Assembly (NCBI GenBank): GCA_948099385.1
Contig: CANUEZ040000001.1
Span: 198,501-262,500 of the forward strand
Source of the DNA: Fasciola hepatica
Lineage: Eukaryota > Platyhelminthes > Trematoda > Plagiorchiida > Fasciolidae
Reading direction: 5' to 3'
DNA: 64,000 nt
Positions within the stretch are counted from its first letter, which is position 1, and every line of letters begins with the position of its first letter. Of this stretch, positions 13,329 through 25,529 are shown piece by piece. The position numbers and the translations under genes are program-made. The notes under the pieces are model-generated. The model was not told where the DNA came from and did no database searches. It was given only the letters and a program-made list of their open reading frames with translations.

Positions 13329-16300
13329 ATTTCAGTTTGTCTTGTAGAGTTCGAGGGAATTGTATCATTACGTGCAAGGCGGCCGATTGTAGACTTTAGC
13401 TGAAACTTTAATGATGGTAATTCTACTCCACACTGTTTGCTCGCTACATTTCACTGGATTCGCCTATGAAGATAAACCCAAGCGCCAAATATTATTGTTT
13501 AGAATATCTCCGCTGATGAAGTACGTTTTTTGTTACTGAAGTCATCCCCATTCAGGTAAACTGGTATTACAAATTTAATTTCATTTTAGAACACTGTGGT
13601 GGAAAGCTTTCCTTTAAGATTGCAAAACGTGTTGTCTCATCAAATAACGCATATATTCTCAAGGCAAGATATCAAATTATATTGAATGACTCACAGTGTA
13701 ACGTTGCCTTTGCGTCTACACAGTCAAAGAAAAGAAATTCACCAACGTATTGCCTAACGCCAAAATGGAACTAGCAACGTGTTTTCTTCAGGATCATATC
13801 ACAGTCAAACTAATCTCGTGGTTCTTTGCCATCCTCTGAGGCTCAGCAGCCTCTAGGTATAAGAAACCTAAATACACTTAGGTACAAAACCTGTGAGAAG
13901 AAATACTCGTTACGGTCTTTCCCCAAATGCATTCGGACAAACATTTTTCCCAGTGAGTTCAGCATTGAAGGCGAGTTTACTTTTGATCTACGAGGTTCTC
14001 CAAAACATTGGCATCATCAGTGACGCTTTCGCAGAGGCACATTAAACTTTGGAGCCTCAACAAAATGAACTTTGTTTAGAGGGACAAAAAGTTAGTCACC
14101 AGTAATACAAAACAGCCTTTGTTACTTATTTCCTTCATCATTTTAAAAAAGTCTTTATCATTATTGTAATTATTTTATATTTTTAGGCATCAGGGACACT
14201 GATCATGGTAACACGGCTAAAATTACGTGCTTTATTCCAGTATTTTCCCAAAAAAGATACTAAGGATCATATATATTTCTACGTACTACAAAGCACAGCG
14301 GATCCAAAAGGCCATTATTTTTTATCACCTTTCAATAACACGTGAAGATATATGCATAGTATTGTACATATGTTAATATACATCAGTTGGATTATCCAGA
14401 TAAAAGTGATGTCGCTAAGTGGTCATTTTCACCAAACAGAGAACCCACACAGTCTGCTGCTTGCGTATCATTTTCCCAAAACTGTGTCGTTCTTACTGCA
14501 AACTGCACTTAGAAAATAACGTTTTTAGTCAGTTGGTGTGTTAGCTTCGGGTAGACGACGCTTTACTGTCTGTGACCACAAAATTAAACTGTTTGCATAG
14601 CGCTGTAGCCCGTGATAAATGAAAGAGAAAATTAGCTCACATAAACCCATGGTAACTGAATCTGAGTCAGTGCCTGGAAACGAAAAGATATTGAAGCTTG
14701 AAACTCAGTGCTGGCATTATTAAAATGATGCTCTCGCTGAATGTTTTACTGAAGGATACAGATATGTTGACGATACAACGAGCTGATTGAATTCTGATGA
14801 TAATTATCAAGTTGAGAATACAACCCATATTTTCTAACGTTCATCCGGTGAAACTGAAATTACCATAAGATCTGAATGGAGAGCTGTGACTATACAGTCA
14901 CCTCAACATCAGCACATGCTGAAAGGTTGAATGACCCAAGTTATTTCCGTGATAACTTGAAAGAATGTGTTGAGATAACTGCGCTCTATTTAGTGCTGAT
15001 CTATCTGTCACGTTATTCACTATTATAAAATTTTACTCAAAAATGTGGGTGCTATCTTCCCACGAACATGGATGTTCCTGGCATCAAAGCACTGAGCTGA
15101 AGCATCTGAAATGATGAGAACTTATATTCCTGATTCCTCATACGAATTTCGAATCAAATCCGCATCATATTCTCGTAAATGAATCCATTGTGTTTACAAC
15201 TGCTATGGGAAAGCTCCAACAACCATATTTTGCGAAGGTAACACAACAAGAGCTTGAGGGTCGTTTAAAACCATCAGTTAGGATGAATGTTTGTGGTATT
15301 CCATTTCATAAATCTAACAAAACAGGGCTTTTGTGCACTGGATCACACATGTCTTTTGAAAAGGAGAATAAATGAAATAAACAAATTTCCAGTAAAATTT
15401 TGCTAACGGAACTCAAAACACAGACTGCTTTGTAAAATAATTGGCTCCGGCCACTTGATCTTAATAGCTTTCGAAATAATCTACTTTGCTTTACAACATT
15501 ATGATTAAAAATTGATCTCCTGATGTCTAGTGGAATGATGGAAGCCTTTCTAAGAATTATACATTTATCGGTAGTCATTTTGCCGTACTCATTCTATTCT
15601 CGTATTCATGAGAATACAGCACCACAGAAAACATCTATCCGGCAGCGATTCGAATAATTTGTGTACTTGCACAACCATCACGCGGCACGGGATCAGCTAG
15701 TTGGGGCCATACTCACAGATGTTTATGAGTTTGGGATTTGAGATGCGTAATAAAAGACTTGCATTGTAGGTGGTAAAACTGATTCAGCAAATCTTCCAGA
15801 CTATCAAGCATACACAAGGTTCAGGCATGTGACCTTAGGCCTTTTTATCTTTTACGAAAGGTGCACGGAAATGTCATAAAACCATAGAATAACATTCAAA
15901 TTTAGTCATTGTAACCAAATGTTGCTAACTGGAAACACGATTATTAGCTAATACCATTCCGCACAATCAGGGAAAACAATGTTCACCCTTCAGCTCTAGT
16001 TTCCATGAGCGGAAAGCCGTTCATTTTTTTCGAAAAACTGGTCAACTTCAGCAACTACATCATCTCATTTTATTGTAATAAATCATGTAAAATTAACGCT
16101 GAAAGATAGTCTTCTAACTTGCAATTTAAATGAACTTGTATACCAAAATCCAACCTCATAAAGGTCGGTGAATAAATCATTGAAAGGCTATCAAGTAAAT
16201 ATTTCCAAGTAGTTACATCGTCGCTCGTATTATTTAGGAACTTTTGTCCGCGAAAAGGCAAGCAATTATACACGAGACAATAAAGCGTGAGTGCGATCTT

Positions 16301-19300
16301 CTCTTAAATGAGCCGCTCTTGAATTTTCATCCATTACACCTCTATGACAACAAAGGTAGTTCATATTATCATACCAGGAAAATTTGTGAAATTCAAGGGC
16401 CATTGCAGCCAAAACTACTCGGAGATTAGATAGTATACGGGGTGAATGGAATTATAAATAGGAGAACAAAACACTAATAATAGTAATGATGAATTGCAAA
16501 CTAGCAAAAAACAAGAAAATACTCGGGGAATGACGGTGGGCATTACTTATTTTGGGGTTTCTATAATAGCTTCCTTAGTAACATCTGTTCTTAAATTGTT
16601 GAATGAAGTACTTGTACAACTTTTAGTGTGAAGAATAATTTCACCGTGAGGCAGAACTGTCACCTTTCTGAAACGTCATAAACTCGCATGTATGTTCGCA
16701 CATTCCGATACATACGGTATGGTCGTTTCAGCCTATTGATTCTCACAGTTTGTCTATCGAAGATATCCACGAAAAAAATCATTCGCAGTTTATCTCTTCT
16801 TTTATTTTCCCTTCATAAGTGCACACGAAAGCAGGTAAAATGACACTGTTCACCGTCAGCTAACCCGGAAAATAAACATTACGTATTAGTTTGATGTTCT
16901 TTCTGATGGCTCTGCTAAGTGAATCGACACTACAGATTGTTTTGCAGAATCTAGACACGCACAACAAATATGGTGGGGTACGATGAACTATTGAAAATCA
17001 CATTACTCACTGCTTCCAATTTGAAATCAACGCAGATATCAGTGAGTTGATACTGAACGCAACAAACTAAGTCGTATTACGTAAATGAATGGAACATTTA
17101 TGATTCATAGTGATTTAAAAAACCTCAGGCCAACTAAACTATTTCCACAATGTAGAATGACGTAAATTAATTGCATAGAAAATGCATTTTATCACCCATA
17201 TGACGTACTTGAGGATGACAAGAATATGATTTCCTTCAACGTGTCTTCGATTTCTGAGTAGTTATTGGACACCACAAAGGAAGAATATTGCATTATGCTA
17301 CGTGTAATAGTTTCAAAACGAATTTTGTGGTTGGGAAGTCAAGTATTCTTTGCTGTTCAGACTCATTGTCCGATATCTGAAATGCCTAGTTCGTAACGTG
17401 AGAAAGCCTCTCTCATTTTGCGTGAGTGCATATATTCAGATCCAACAGACTTTAAATTTGGTTCCATTGTTTCACCAAAGTACTTTTTACTCTATTCAAA
17501 ATTTAGCTAGTTGGGTCACGTTGTTAAACTGATAACAATCGCAGTTTTACTGAAATGGACGCATTATGTCAAGAAATTATTATTTTCTCTCGGTGGAAAT
17601 TATTTATTAGCAACAGTCATGCTTCCGCGTACAGTCGGTGTTTCATAAAAGTGTGGCTGTTTGTTCGCCCACATTGCGTAGTCTACAGTCGAGCTTCCAT
17701 TCGGTCAAGAGTACCTAGCTGGACAACACGCACGTCCCTTCACCTGAAATGCATTATCTGGGTACTACCCTGACCGTCTGTCTTCTCAATGCAGTTCGGC
17801 GGTTCTAGCGCAGTATATCCCAATTAATGGAGTTTATGGTTTTGGGTATAGTTGGTTCATGTTGAGTATAACTACTTATTAGTAAAACTGGCTTCGAGGC
17901 TTTGAAAAAGTGGAACTGAAATAAATTTTACACTTTATGGTATATCTGAAATTCAATACAGAATCGCGACAAGTAGTGTCATAAAAGCAATCGATCCACC
18001 TTGTTCCTCCTGGTGGTAGGAGGCGAACCATCTGACCTTTCAAAATGCTACCTCCGCGGTTGTTTCCAGAATTTTAGAAAAGTTGTCGAACTGATTTGAT
18101 GGTCGGTATTTTTTAAAATGAAAAGTGTAAAGCTTTCTATCCAATACTTCTCCGTTTCAAAGTCTGCTTTTTTAGCCATGCACTAAAGCCACAGACTCTG
18201 ACAGCTGAAGTGACATCGATGACCGGTTGTAGATAATTAAGGACTCTTCTTACTTTTTGTGTGAATAAATGAGATTTGTAAGAAAAAGCTGTTGTTTAAA
18301 TTGAGTCCAAAATTCGCAGGAGCACGAACAACCTGCAAACAGTCCGATGGTGGACCCACTATCAAAGCTGACCTTTCTGCGGCCAGCCAGTTTTAGATCA
18401 ACTTGGGAGTGTACAACTTGATTTAAAAATACTGATGGAGAACTCATTGAAACCGCATAAAAACTCGGTCTACAGAATGGATATCCACTAAAGGTGGACT
18501 GACGACCAACATTTCCGACAACGCCGTTACGGAGTGATAGACGTTTACAAGTCACGTCGCGTCGTTTTCCGCACAATCCGAACCAAAGCCGGTTTAGATA
18601 AACCGGTTCCTACTGTACATAAAGCCATTCGCCTCCAACTAGATTGTGAAACCAGTGGTCAGAGACTTTAGAAACCGTCCTAGTGGCATACGAGGTAATA
18701 CACTGACATTATTCAGAATCTTTCTAGGCGCATATTCTAAGCACTGCATTTCAAAGTTGTCGAGAGGTAGATGAATAATAATGATGCTAACAATAAAATT
18801 GCCCAACCAACAATGAGAACTGACAACTTGTGTGAAGCTATGAGCATGTTTTATTTGTCTTTTTATACAGCCGACCTGTTGTCCATTCACTGACACTGGT
18901 TAAAAAGCAAAAAATTAGTATTTTTCTATAATCTGCTCTGTTTACCTAACGATGCCTCTCATATTCCTGGTGTCGCAATTCATGCTCTGCATATGATAAC
19001 AGTATCGGTGAAGAAATATTATGAAAACCTGCAAGTGATCTGCTGAAAATGCAAGACGGTAGACTATGTATATAACAAGTTAATTCAAAAAACGTAGTGC
19101 TTACTACAGTTGACAATGTTTGCAGCAAAGACAGTGAGCACAAGCGCAAACTTCATGGTTATTGATGCTACGAAAAAAGAAAACCTTTCAAGAAAAATAT
19201 AAACCATACCTTGTCAACCAGACATACACACATTTCATTGGTTGAAACGATCTACCATAAAACTAGAGACCTTTAGAGCTACCGACGTGTTACAATGTCA

Positions 19301-19690
19301 GCTTCAGCGTTTTAAACTGGGAGACCTCAAAATCAAGTTATCGGTCTACCACCTCAAGACTGTTTTTCATGAGTTGATTTACGAACCCACTAGGATTATT
19401 CACTAAAGCAGTGAAACAATGAAATGAATAGTCACAGTTCCCGAAATTACTTTTGTTTTCCTCAGTTGCACGTGCACAATTCGACCTTCTTACCTAAGTC
19501 GAAACGATTATGAACTCAGATAATTACGGGACTGCACTTGACTAAAAGCAATCGAAGATTTAATGCAAGTCAAGTCTAGTCAAGTATTTACTTTGTGCGC
19601 CCCGGTGGATTAATATTCAGCTGTACGTAGCTATACTCACAGCAATCACTCGAAAAAGAATTCGGCTGATACAACAGAAAAAAAGCAATA
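13329..19690. other. Stretch with no recognised gene
   Basis: About 6.4 kb with only short open frames. The longest is minus 18250-18576 (108 codons), with no family resemblance. No RNA gene, clear tandem repeat or mobile-element domain was found by eye. It may be intron or intergenic DNA. Confidence 0.5.
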
Positions 19691-19699
19691 CTGAGAGGT

Positions 19700-22600
19700 G
19701 ATTTAGTAGCTAAGACAATAAATGTTGTCTACGTTCAGCTTCGATGCTTGTTGAGTTGCACAAGATTCGAGCTGGGTGAGGGACAACCGAGGATCGGTGG
19801 GCAGTCGTGCGCGCATAAATCATTCTAAAATTATTGCGTGTGGAAGAGGAGAAAGCACACACGCTGAGGTCCCTGTAAAGCGGGTGAAGTGAATCATTCA
19901 GAATTCTCTCGGCGAATCTTTTGCGCATTTTATGGTGTTGGGATATAATGGAGTCTGTGAGATCTTTACGAGGAAAACTGTAACTGAACCGCTGTCCAGT
20001 GAATGAATGACTCGTAGAACACGAACCCGAAACTCAAACTGAATAAGCCGAGTGAGTGAACTACGTGTACTTCAGAGAGCAATCATTGGAATTACAAGCA
20101 ACATACCTCAATTTGTGGGACAATCCAGTCACAAAGGTCCGAGAATATATTTCAAATCGTCGGAAGGGTCTGTCGGGGAAAGTACGCCGAGCAATACGGG
20201 GCCGAGTCATTGGAATGGGGTGAAATCCCTCTTTTATAGGAAGAACAATTGACCAGTCAGGGAAAGAGTGGTAAGCGTACATGAAATGGAGGGACAGGTA
20301 TGATAATGAAATTGGATCAGACAAGGACTAGAAGAATCGCACTCACGCTTGACCGAGACCCTCACGCAGGCGCGGCGTGATCTCCAGCATGGAAGGAAAG
20401 TACAAAGGTCATTCATGCGGTGCGAGTGAGAAAGCGAACAAAGAACGGATGCGAGCATGGCTCACAAGGTCGGGCACTTACGACGCAAAAGACCTGAAGG
20501 TCGTAGTCCGCTGAATTGACCGCAATGGAAAATTGCTCTAGTGTTAAAAGTACACTCATAAGAGACGGTAGGTGAACTGAGGCAAGGTAACAGGGATCAG
20601 CACGTGAAAGGAAGGGAAGGAGTGTAGGTTGAATTGGTTGGGAAGGACCGGGTAACGAGCTGATTAGAATCACTGAGCGAGGAAAGGAAACTGGGTGGGA
20701 ATTTCACACAACATACTGACTTACCGTTACAAATACCACTCTCATAGGATAAGTGCATGAGAGGCCTTTTTATTATAATGGAATCTTTAGCATGTAGACC
20801 AGGGAAGAAGACGGGAGAAGAATACATCCAGGGAGATAATATACATGCAAGGACAAAAACTTGAACAATGTAAAGCGGTACCGATATTGCTTTCAGACGC
20901 AAACCGTAGTAGGTTAGTCTTCTTACTTTTGTAAAGACGTAGGAAATATGCTCAGTCCAACAAAGTTCATGGTTGGTCGTAATGCCAAGGTACTTGACCG
21001 ATAGTTTGCTACGAACGGAGATGTTTCCTACGTAAACCTCTGGACAGGATTCCAGAAAGTTCACATACTTGAAGCCTTTGAGAAGAGAAAAGACAACATC
21101 TGAGAATTTACAAGGAGTTAAGCTTAATTCATGGCCTTTGGATCAGTGTTCAATATCTAAGAGACCAGATTGGAGCTCAAGTTTAGCTGGTGCATCAAGA
21201 TGGGGTAACCCAACCGCAACATCACTTGCATACTCTATATTGAAGGAACGGTCACTGACAGGCATGAAAGACGTTTAGGCGTAGAATAGAAAAAGGGAGA
21301 GGATACAGCCCTGTAGTACACCTTGGTTTGAAACAGGGATGGAGAGGTTCCGCTCCCGTATCTCGTAAACTGTTGCCGAAGGAAAGATAATCGGACGTTA
21401 GTTCAAGGAGTGAGGGTTGTATTCCGTTATATGACAGTTTGTCGAGAAGCTTTCGTCTATCAACACAGTTAAAAGCATCACTGTAATCCTGGAAGCAAGT
21501 ACGCATAGCTTTCGATTTCTCGTCCAGCGACGACAAGACAGGATGAGTCAAGGAAGCAGTCGCATCCAAAGTAGAGCGGGAGCCGCGGTAGACGAACTGG
21601 TTTATGTTTCGTATTGTCAAATCACTGGACAGTTCCTGGAGTAGTAACCTCTCAAACACTTTTAATGCGATGGATGTACAGACAGTCTGACTGAATTTTG
21701 CCGTTCCTTTCTCGGGCACATGAGTGATGGACGCTGATCTCCAACAGTCGGGAATCTTCTTGCAGTCCAAACAGTGATTATATAATTCTGTCATGACTGG
21801 TGTGAGTATTTGTGCTCATTGCGCTAGTACAAGTGCCGGAAGATTATCGCGTCCATGGGATTTGTTGCACTTGAGGTTTGACAGCTCTTTGCAAACAGCT
21901 TGAGGGGAAATGTTGTGGGAGATGGAACTGGTAAAGCTGTGACAAGATAGGAAGTCAGTACCACTGAACAACAAAGGACGAGGTTGCTTGTTGAAGTCGC
22001 GGTTCAGGTCCGCAACATCACCGTTTAGGGATTAGTGTCTTGTCAAGATACCAGTTAAATGTTTGTTGGACATCCATGGTTCTCGACCATTGTCGTTAGC
22101 TAGGAGTATACGAATGTATATGCCGTTAAGTCTGCGGATTTTGGACTTGACTGACAAAGAAAGGATTTTCACTGTGAGATAGTTTCCACTTTTGTAAGCA
22201 CTTTCCATTCTACGGCACAACGTTTTGGGGAATGGAGAGGAAAACTGGTCACTACGGATGTATGTGGTCTCCAAAGGACAACATAAATCGTAGAAAAAAT
22301 CCAGGTAGCTGGTAAGATGTTCACAAAACACAGTAGGGTTTTGGTGGCTGAGGATGTCAAGTTAGTCCGCTCGATCATAACTCGAAGTCTTTTTAAGTTT
22401 CCCGAATCACATTGACGTTTTTTGCGTTCCAGGTCACAACGGCGGGGAAAATTCTGTGGTTACTGGAGCTACATATCACTGGAGATAACAGTACTGCGGA
22501 GTGATCTGACGTCCCCAAGGGAGATCTACTTGAGGTCCGAACCAGACCAGGGTTCTTTGTGAAACACAAATCAAGGTGGGCTTCAATCCTGGTGGAAAAG

Positions 22601-23115
22601 GTTATAATGTTTTTTAAACACAGTAGCGTCCAGAATTCCAGCTGAGAAAGATTGAAATCACCACAAACAAAACACGAAGAACAGTCAACACAGCTCAAAA
22701 GTTTGGCAGATAAGATCTCAAAGAAATTTTCAAAATACCAGCAGGAGAAATATAAGCCTTCTCAATGACTACGGAGCCATATGTACTCATATCTTTAGGT
22801 TTGCATAAGATCATGGAAGCAATAATGTAAGAATTTGAGTGCATCAGTAGCACTTGGACGGACTTGCACCAACTGTATTCAGTAGCGCTGTCAGAATGGT
22901 CATAAAATTGTAACTCAGTAGTGGTTTCCAATATGCCTATTTTGAGTAGATATCTGTGCTCGATTAACAGCGGAACTAAAAATACGCCATACGTGATGAG
23001 AAATCTGCTCTCGTCCAAAAGGAACAAATGAAAATGACTTGCTTGCTTCAAACCAAATGTACTCTGCTTTTGTTGAATTACCAATAAATTTTCAAAATAA
23101 TAATTGGCCAAGAGT
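19700..23115 (-). pseudogene. CR1/SR1-like non-LTR retrotransposon, copy 1 (endonuclease-RT ORF2 relic)
   Basis: Minus-strand remains of one ORF2 read in order. 23111-22695: N-terminal part of the APE-type endonuclease. 22698-22393: endonuclease with the CGDFN motif and a TSDH motif close to the end. 22331-22032: linker between endonuclease and RT. 21794-21252: RT fingers and palm (PDCWRSASITHVPEKG, VCTSIALKVFERLL, FQDYSDAFNCVDR). 21064-20597: RT thumb with YLGITTNHEL. 19928-19710: C-terminal tail. The catalytic YADD box reads YASD near 21215-21235, and the frame shifts there. A foreign repeat of about 0.4-0.6 kb separates the last two blocks. The element makes cDNA by target-primed reverse transcription when intact; this copy is dead. 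Clade naming (CR1/SR1-like) rests on block resemblance only. Confidence 0.82.
20005..20395 (+). repeat. Unclassified interspersed repeat inserted in CR1-like copy 1
   Basis: This stretch aligns by eye with 62875-63265. Both contain ACACGAACCCGAAA-like and GCACGAACCCGAAA-like starts, a shared CCTCAATTT..GGG core, a GATCAGTC/GACCAGTC..AAAGAG segment and a CGCTTGACC end. It breaks the homology of the surrounding CR1-like ORF2: the RT thumb ends near 20650 and the C-terminal tail resumes near 19970. That places it as a later insertion, although its exact borders are unclear. Read on the minus strand it contains TATAAAAG, so it could be a solo LTR, but I see no clear terminal TG/CA or target duplication. 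Confidence 0.6.
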
Positions 23116-23321
23116 TTTGGCTGACAAACTCCTATATATTTTGCATTTAGTAGTAAATAAAGAAGGTGAATTTTCCACAGGCACGTTATCTGACCTTACT
23201 GAGAGAAGGAATTAGAATAGGAGTAGCTCGTTGTGCGGGAAATGCTCTGCTAACATTCGAAGCCAATGGCAAACAAGCGCCACATCATGTGGTGTATAAG
23301 TTCGGTAAACCACTGGAGGCC

Positions 23322-23500
23322 AGCCCCGATGGCCTTGTGGCTAAGACTTTCGGCTCACAGTCGTTCGCCCCGGGTTCGAGTCCCAGTTTAAGCTCTGTAG
23401 ATGTGCATTGCTGCTGATGGTTCTTAACAACGATGAACCAGCTGTACAGTAGCTCCGTGGTTTTCCACGAGGCGAAAGTTTACACTGCATGATATGTCAC
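23322..23500 (+). repeat. tRNA-derived SINE-like element
   Basis: The head contains an A-box match TGGCCTTGTGG (23330-23340) and a perfect B-box GGTTCGAGTCC (23373-23383), spaced as in a tRNA, so it would be an internal RNA polymerase III promoter. The two arms do not complete a clean acceptor stem or canonical cloverleaf, so it is not called a tRNA gene. The tail after the head (23399-23497) recurs at 56471-56570, which supports a dispersed SINE family. No A-rich tail or target duplication was delimited. Confidence 0.6.
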
Positions 23501-24320
23501 GTTAAGTGAAACTCTAATCTCCCATTACTCACGTGCAGACTGGTTTTATTAGCCATCTGGGAGAAACTATAGATCCGTAGATAACAATCTTATCACAGTG
23601 CTGTTATGTGAATGGTCTGTTATGGATTGCTGTTCCCACACTTAGTGGGTGCTTCGTCCGAGAGGGGTAAGCTTAGTTTTAAGATACGTTCGGGTAACTG
23701 AAACTGAGCACAACACATTACTGGATAAAATCATCTTTTTGAAACAATACAAGTTCACTGACAATGTATGTAAAAATGGAAACTGGCCCGTACGGTCGAC
23801 TACATGATTTTGATCGTTTTCTGAAAAAAGGCGGCTGTCCTCTTACCCAGGAGGCATCTCATCGCAATAGCAATATTGTGCGTTTACATATACCTCGTAG
23901 CAGAAAAACGAATAGTTTACACATATAACACAAACCAATCATCTTACATATGATATAGACATTAGTTGTACAATATAGACAGATCTACTGTTTCTTGAAG
24001 AGGTACCTTGGTGGGAAGAAAACTACAGAGTATCTACTGTAAATCTATTAGGAAGTTGCTGTGTGAGTTGATCATTCACATGATGTTGTGCAGCTTATCC
24101 CACAAGTGTGTCATTTCTTTCCGTCCGCCCTACGTTCCCGCACCCAATACCTGTTTGTATCACACTTAGCACTTCCCCACTCCACTGATCACATGGGGAT
24201 CACCTCGAGTAAGACCGGCATTGATTGGCAAATTTCATCCGCTTGAGGCATTCTTGTGCTTGTGGTTGCTGATTAGAATGCACCTTCGTCCGTTCAAGAG
24301 CGCCTTCGTTCTGTCTGCCG
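23500..24320. other. Intervening sequence with no recognised gene
   Basis: Nothing recognised between the SINE-like repeat and the second CR1-like copy. A phrase TGGGTGCTTCGTCCGAGAGGGG near 23645 has a weak tRNA-head look but no matching B-box. Confidence 0.4.
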
Positions 24321-24323
24321 AAT

Positions 24324-25525
24324 TCAGGGCAAGCAAGGTATTGGCTGCATGCCCCCTTGTGGGTGAATATTCAGCGACACATAGCTATGCTCACAGCAGT
24401 TACACAGAAGAAGAACGCGGCATTTACAACAACAAAACTGGAATGATAAAGAACGATTAAAAAACGAAGACGCTGAACGTCGTCCAAGTTCAGCGTCGAT
24501 GTTTGCAAGACTACATAAGAAGCGAGTAAGGTACCGAACTGCTGAGGACCGGTAGGCGGTCGTGCGTGCATAGCTTATTTCATAATTATTACTAGTGGAA
24601 AGAGAGGAAGCACCCATGATGAGGTTCTCTTGAAGCAAGTGATGTCATGTCATCTTCTCACTCTGTTGAAAACACAGGTAACATGTTAAGTTCAACGAGG
24701 GTTGTACGTGATCCTAATCCCACAGTATTTGACAAATAGTTAGAGAACAGCAGAGATGGTTCTTGTTTGAAGATTCGAGTAGGATTCGAATATGTTCACA
24801 TACTCAGAGTATTTGTGGAGAGAAGGAACTGACATTTGATCAATAATGGGGATTTACAATTAGAATATGAGCTCTGAACCAACTGTTAACATCCAAGAAA
24901 CCAGCTTGGAGTTCTGGTGTAGCTAATGCACCAAGAGGAAATAACCCAACCGCAACATTATTTCAATGCTTTATAGTGAAAGGACCGTCACTAATCGGCA
25001 TACAGAGCGTGTAGGCTGATGATAGAAAGGGGAGATCATTGCACTCAGTAGGACGCTTCAAGTTGAAATACGGATGGGAGAAGTCCTGCCTCCGTATCTT
25101 GTAAACTGTTTCCGATTGGGAACAATGGTCAGGTAGTAGTTCAATGAGTGGGGGTGGTATTCCATTATTTGAGAGTATGTCGAGAAGTTTCCTTCTATCA
25201 GCACTGTTGAACACGTTCCCTTGAATCTACAAAGGAGATAAGCACAGCGTTTGATTTGTTTTTAAGCGAAGACGAGACATCAAGAGTCAAACAAGAAATG
25301 CTAACCAAGGTAGAGCAGGCCAAATGGTTCATGTCTGGTATTGTTAAACAGCGAGACAGGGCCCCTCAAACATCTTTATTGCGAAGGTGGTGCAAGCTAT
25401 TGAAGGGGATTTTACAGTTCCTGTCTTGGGCACAGTTGTGATGGAAGCTCTCCGGCGACAATCAGGATTGTTCACGCAATTCAAGCTTTGACTGAATAAC
25501 TGTCCCTACCGGGGTGGGTATTCGT
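24324..25525 (-). pseudogene. CR1/SR1-like non-LTR retrotransposon, copy 2 (internally deleted ORF2)
   Basis: A second, shorter copy of the family at 19.7-23.1 kb, in the same orientation. Minus-strand blocks parallel those of copy 1: PDCRRRASITTVPKTGTVK near 25440-25500, FNSADRRKLLDILSNNGI at 25214-25150, and the C-terminal ARTTAYRSSAVRYL at 24638-24324. The region of the YADD box (about 24965) is destroyed by a stop and substitutions. Relative to copy 1 the thumb region between about 24640 and 24960 is shortened. Frameshifts are frequent. It is clearly older or faster-decayed than the CR1-like element at 31.5-34.7 kb. Confidence 0.74.
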
Positions 25526-25529
25526 GCAC

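Noticed and set aside
13990..14070. Hammerhead ribozyme (CTGATGA on the minus strand)
   Set aside because: GAAA lies before rather than after the CTGATGA, so the core order is wrong.
20413..20673. Minus frames 20458-20234 and 20673-20413 as host genes
   Set aside because: They lie in the insert within CR1-like copy 1, are low-complexity in part and overlap in different frames.
23322..23395. Functional tRNA gene
   Set aside because: A- and B-boxes are good but a complete acceptor stem and cloverleaf cannot be formed, and the tail recurs elsewhere, so a SINE is more likely.
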